From NCBI GenBank assembly GCA_026874595.1, contig CM049319.1, forward strand, positions 3,564,601-3,628,600: a stretch of 64,000 nt of DNA, given 5' to 3'. This stretch comes from Sipunculus nudus. Its lineage: Eukaryota; Annelida; Sipuncula; Golfingiida; Sipunculidae. Positions 53,501 to 56,500 of this stretch are shown piece after piece. Numbering within the stretch: position 1 is the first letter of the stretch; every line of letters begins with the position of its first letter. The position numbers and the translations under genes were made by a program. The notes beneath the pieces are model-generated. The model did no database searches. It was not told the DNA's origin and saw nothing but the letters and a program-made list of their open reading frames with translations.

Positions 53501-56500
53501 TAAGAACCTCCCAGAATATTGTGTTAGAAGATTCTAGGCCTAACAGATAGGTTTGTGCCCATCTGACATTCAGGGTGCTCAAAATCATAATTTCTGCCTG
53601 TAGACACAAAATATAGGTCACCATGACCTTCTTTCTGAATTACAAGGAAATGTGCCTAGAACCTCCTAGGATATTGTGAAAGAAGATTCTAGGCCCAACA
53701 CATACAATAAATTTGTCCCAATCTGACATTCAGGATGTTCTAATGACATATTTTTCCTATAAGTTGCAGAATAAAGGTCTCAGTGACCTGATTTTAGGTT
53801 TTCAAGGTCTTAATTAACAGCTATTCTTAGCAGACAGGTCAGTTATAACCAATGTGAATGCTTTTGGTTCACCCAAGGGTGGTCTTAATAGACAGGTGGT
53901 CTTTCAGACAGATTCTACTGTCAGACTTCTTAAAACTTTGAGGCCTTACAAAATAGGTCTATTAGATAAACAGGAGCCAGTCGTAATACTGATGCAGTGT
54001 TACTTACTCCTCTGTGGGTGTGAGAGTCGGTGATGACATGGTCGTAAGTCCTGGTGGTATGGACTTCAGTATCAGCAGGTTGCCATGGCTCTCGATGTAA
54101 TCAGAACGCATCAGGAACGTCTTTATGTTGCCGTGTGCCATGACGACTTTGCGTTCGTAAGCAGGCAGCTTGATGAACTGGTTGAGAACGTGTTCACTGG
54201 TTGTCTCCAACGGACCATGCGACAAAAGCAGCTTGCAGAAAATTCTGTTCAGATAAAAAAGTATTAATTTTATTTATTTTAGACATGTAAGCTTGGCACA
54301 AGGAGTGCAACAAAAGAAGGTTCAACAAAAGATTGTTCCCAAAAATAATACACACAAGTCCTTATTAGGGGTATTACTGGCTAACACAGACCAAGCAGAG
54401 GGCAAGTTTACTGTTGCCTGGAATTATTTCTTTCCTGACCTATATCTTACCTGTAGATTTTTTCTTGTGTTTCTTTCAGATTCAAGCCTTGGTTCATAGA
54501 ACCAACTCTCTCTACAACATAAAGAATGAGGAATACATTTGCCAAGGTTAACATGTCTCTTTCATTAGTGACAATGTCTGTAATAAATTTATGACATTAT
54601 AAACCAAACATCACAAAGATTGTTTAAATATGCAGAAATATCTGGGACACAGAAAATAAGTTTTTTTAAGCTGAGCAGAAAATTCAATTGAGTGGACAAT
54701 TTTTTTACCTTAAGATAAGCACTGGGTAACTACTACTGAACAGTTTTGGGCTGTATGTAATGTTTCACTAATGATATATTCCTGTTGTTTCTTCCCATGA
54801 TTTTGAGTCATTTTAGAACACTTTTTTTACAGGATTTACAATAAATAGTGTTTCTACTTAAGGCAATAAACTTCTGCTTTCATGAGTTCAGTATTTGGTT
54901 AAGTAACGTCACAAAGTGAAACAGGGATTCAGTGAAAATAATATAGAATAACTAAAGAGGCACACTCAAATTTTAAGTAGCAAGTGACAATAGTTAAAAT
55001 ACAGGTTGAAATATATGTTTGCTTTAAATTTTCACCCTAATTGATGGTTAATTGACCTTGACCTACCAGCAGTCTCGACTCCCATAAGGCAGCTCTGGAT
55101 GGGATCTAATGTATCTCGTAAATCTTTGGATCCTGGAGAAGATAAATATGGCGAATGGCTCTCACGCTTGGTTATGCGGCGGCCAGAGTTCTGCATGGAG
55201 GATGTGGCACTAGGTGAGTTTTGTGGAGGAGTGTAGCTCACTTGTCTTTGAACATTTGTAATATCTGCAAGTACAGATCCAAACAGTTTCATTGTAAGCA
55301 AAATATCAGGATCATCAGGCATAATTAACACACTAAACAAATTAAACAAAATGAATAAAGTCAACATGCTATATAATTTGTGCATTTCTGTAGAACTGCT
55401 GAATTACAAATTTCAGTAAAATAACCTTTAATTATGCCATATACTTAACATTTCACAGCTCAGCAAACTTTAAAACTATATCTGCATGGAAGGCAAATGA
55501 GCAATTTATGAAAACAACAATCAACTGTTGTCTTGTTGGTGAGTATGAGAAAGGGTGTTTACCTGATGTTGTTGACTGTTGTCTTGTTTGTGAGTATGAG
55601 ATTTCATGTTTACCTGTTGTTGTTGACTGTTGTCTTGTTGGTGAGTGAGATGGGGTGTTTACCTGTTGTTGTTGACCGTTGTCTTGTTGGTGAGTGTGAG
55701 ATTTAGTGTTAACCTGTTGTTGTTGACCCTTGTTTTGTTGGTGAGTGTGAGATTGGGTGTTTATCTTTGTTGTTGACCATTGCCTGGTTGGTGAGTGTGA
55801 GATTGGGTGTTTATCTGTTGTTGTTGACCGTTGTCTTGTTGGTGAGTGTGAGATTTAGTGTTTACCTGTTGTTGTTGACCGTTGTTTTGTTGGTGAGTGT
55901 GAGATTTGGTGTTTACCTGTTGTTGTTGACGTTGTCTTGTTGGTGAGTGTGAGAAAGGGTGTTTATCTATTGTTGTTGACCATTGTCTTGTTGGTGTGAG
56001 ACAGGGTGTTTACCTGTTGTTGTTGACCATTGTCTTGTTGGTGAGAGACGGGGCGTTTACATGTGGTTTTTGACCGCTGTCTTGGAAAGTGTGAGATTTG
56101 GTGTTTACTTGTTGTAGTCGGCTGTTGTCTTGTTGGTGAGTGTGAGATGGGGTGTTTACCTGTTGTTTTTGACTGTTGCCTGTTTGGTGAGTGTGAGATG
56201 GGGTGTTTACCTGCTGTTGTTGACTGTTGTCTTGTTTGTGAGTATGAGATTTCATGTTTACCTGTTGTTGTTGACTGTTGTCTTGTTGGTGAGTGAGATG
56301 GGGTGTTTACCTGTTGTTGTTGACCGTTGTCTTGTTGGTGAGTGTAAGATTTAGTGTTAACCTGTTGTTGTTGACCCTTGTTTTGTTGGTGAGTGTGAGA
56401 TTGGGTGTTTATCTTTGTTGTTGACCATTGCCTGGTTGGTGAGTGTGAGATTGGGTGTTTATCTGTTGTTGTTGACCGTTGTCTTGTTGGTGAGTGTGAG